Shown piece after piece: positions 6,133 through 6,270 of a stretch of 6,270 nt of DNA. This DNA is from Opitutaceae bacterium UBA4094 (GTDB lineage: Bacteria > Verrucomicrobiota > Verrucomicrobiia > Opitutales > Opitutaceae): assembly GCA_002382525.1 (NCBI GenBank), contig DFYA01000298.1, positions 244-6,513 of the forward strand, given 5' to 3'. The notes beneath the pieces are model-generated. The model was given only the letters and a program-made list of their open reading frames with translations. It searched no databases and was not told the DNA's origin. Position numbers and translations under genes: made by a program. Every line of letters starts with the position of its first letter. Position 1 is the stretch's first letter.

Positions 6133-6270
6133 GGCGGGGGGCGCGGGCGATCGGCGGCGGTGGCGAGCGTGGCTTGGCGACGGGGCGGCGGAGATCGCGA
6201 GCAAGCTCGCTTCCCACGTCGGAGGTGGTTTTCGCCCTTGCCAGCGGGCGGGGTGGGGTCGTGATGGGCG
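6133..6270. other. GC-rich intergenic tail
   Basis: No coding region is supported here. The stretch contains one REP-like copy (6193-6217). An ATG at 6264 lies too near the window edge to judge as the start of a further gene. Confidence 0.5.
6193..6217 (+). repeat. REP-like repeat copy (GCGAGCAAGCTCGC core)
   Basis: These 25 bases are identical to 1764-1788, about 4.4 kb away, including the palindromic core GCGAGCAAGCTCGC and the trailing TTCCCAC. Both copies have the same orientation and both lie just outside coding regions. A clear inverted partner is not seen in the 60 bases before it, so it is a singlet or its partner lies beyond the window. Confidence 0.75.

Noticed and set aside
6150..6185. 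Possible decayed inverted partner of the REP-like copy at 6193
   Set aside because: Only loose similarity (GAGCG...TTGGCGA) that needs several gaps; not distinguishable from GC-rich background.

Overview
The window is high-GC bacterial DNA with four genes and part of a fifth set of interspersed repeats. The GC-rich codon usage, weak or absent Shine-Dalgarno sequences at several starts, a GxxExxY-family gene flanked by CACGGAA-type repeats, and REP-like 'GCGAGCTTGCTCGC' palindromes together suggest a Verrucomicrobiota genome, perhaps Opitutales. That is an inference from pattern memory and was not tested by any search.

Layout. Positions 1-1710 (+) hold the 3' part of a YfbK-like von Willebrand factor A (VWA) protein whose reading frame is still open at the left edge. 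Positions 1711-1789 hold an imperfect pair of inverted REP-like repeats that separates it from the convergent gene. Positions 1790-2413 (-) encode a TesA-type SGNH/GDSL esterase with a signal peptide. A short divergent gap follows. Positions 2458-3132 (+) encode the ABC ATPase YbbA. Positions 3158-3598 are a compact cassette: a lower-GC GxxExxY (PD-(D/E)XK-fold) gene at 3193-3567, bracketed by 31-bp inverted repeats that match at 29 of 31 positions, each built from three 9-bp units. Positions 3607-6132 (+) encode the ten-helix FtsX-type permease YbbP. Positions 6133-6270 are non-coding as far as can be seen and carry another exact copy of the REP-like core.

How the genes work together. tesA divergent from ybbA-ybbP is the arrangement known from E. 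coli. YbbA (ATPase) and YbbP (permease) form a MacB/LolCDE-like (type VII) ABC machine that does mechanical work in the envelope and is linked to the periplasmic esterase TesA. This is a conserved functional module. The unusual part is that the two transporter genes, normally adjacent or overlapping, are split by the GxxExxY cassette. The cassette's right inverted repeat now forms the leader of ybbP. The VWA gene has no evident functional link to this module.

The best candidate for something little described is the 441-bp inverted-repeat/GxxExxY cassette. It looks like a minimal mobile or gene-conversion unit with a nuclease-fold cargo, no transposase, and its own ribosome binding site embedded in the left repeat.
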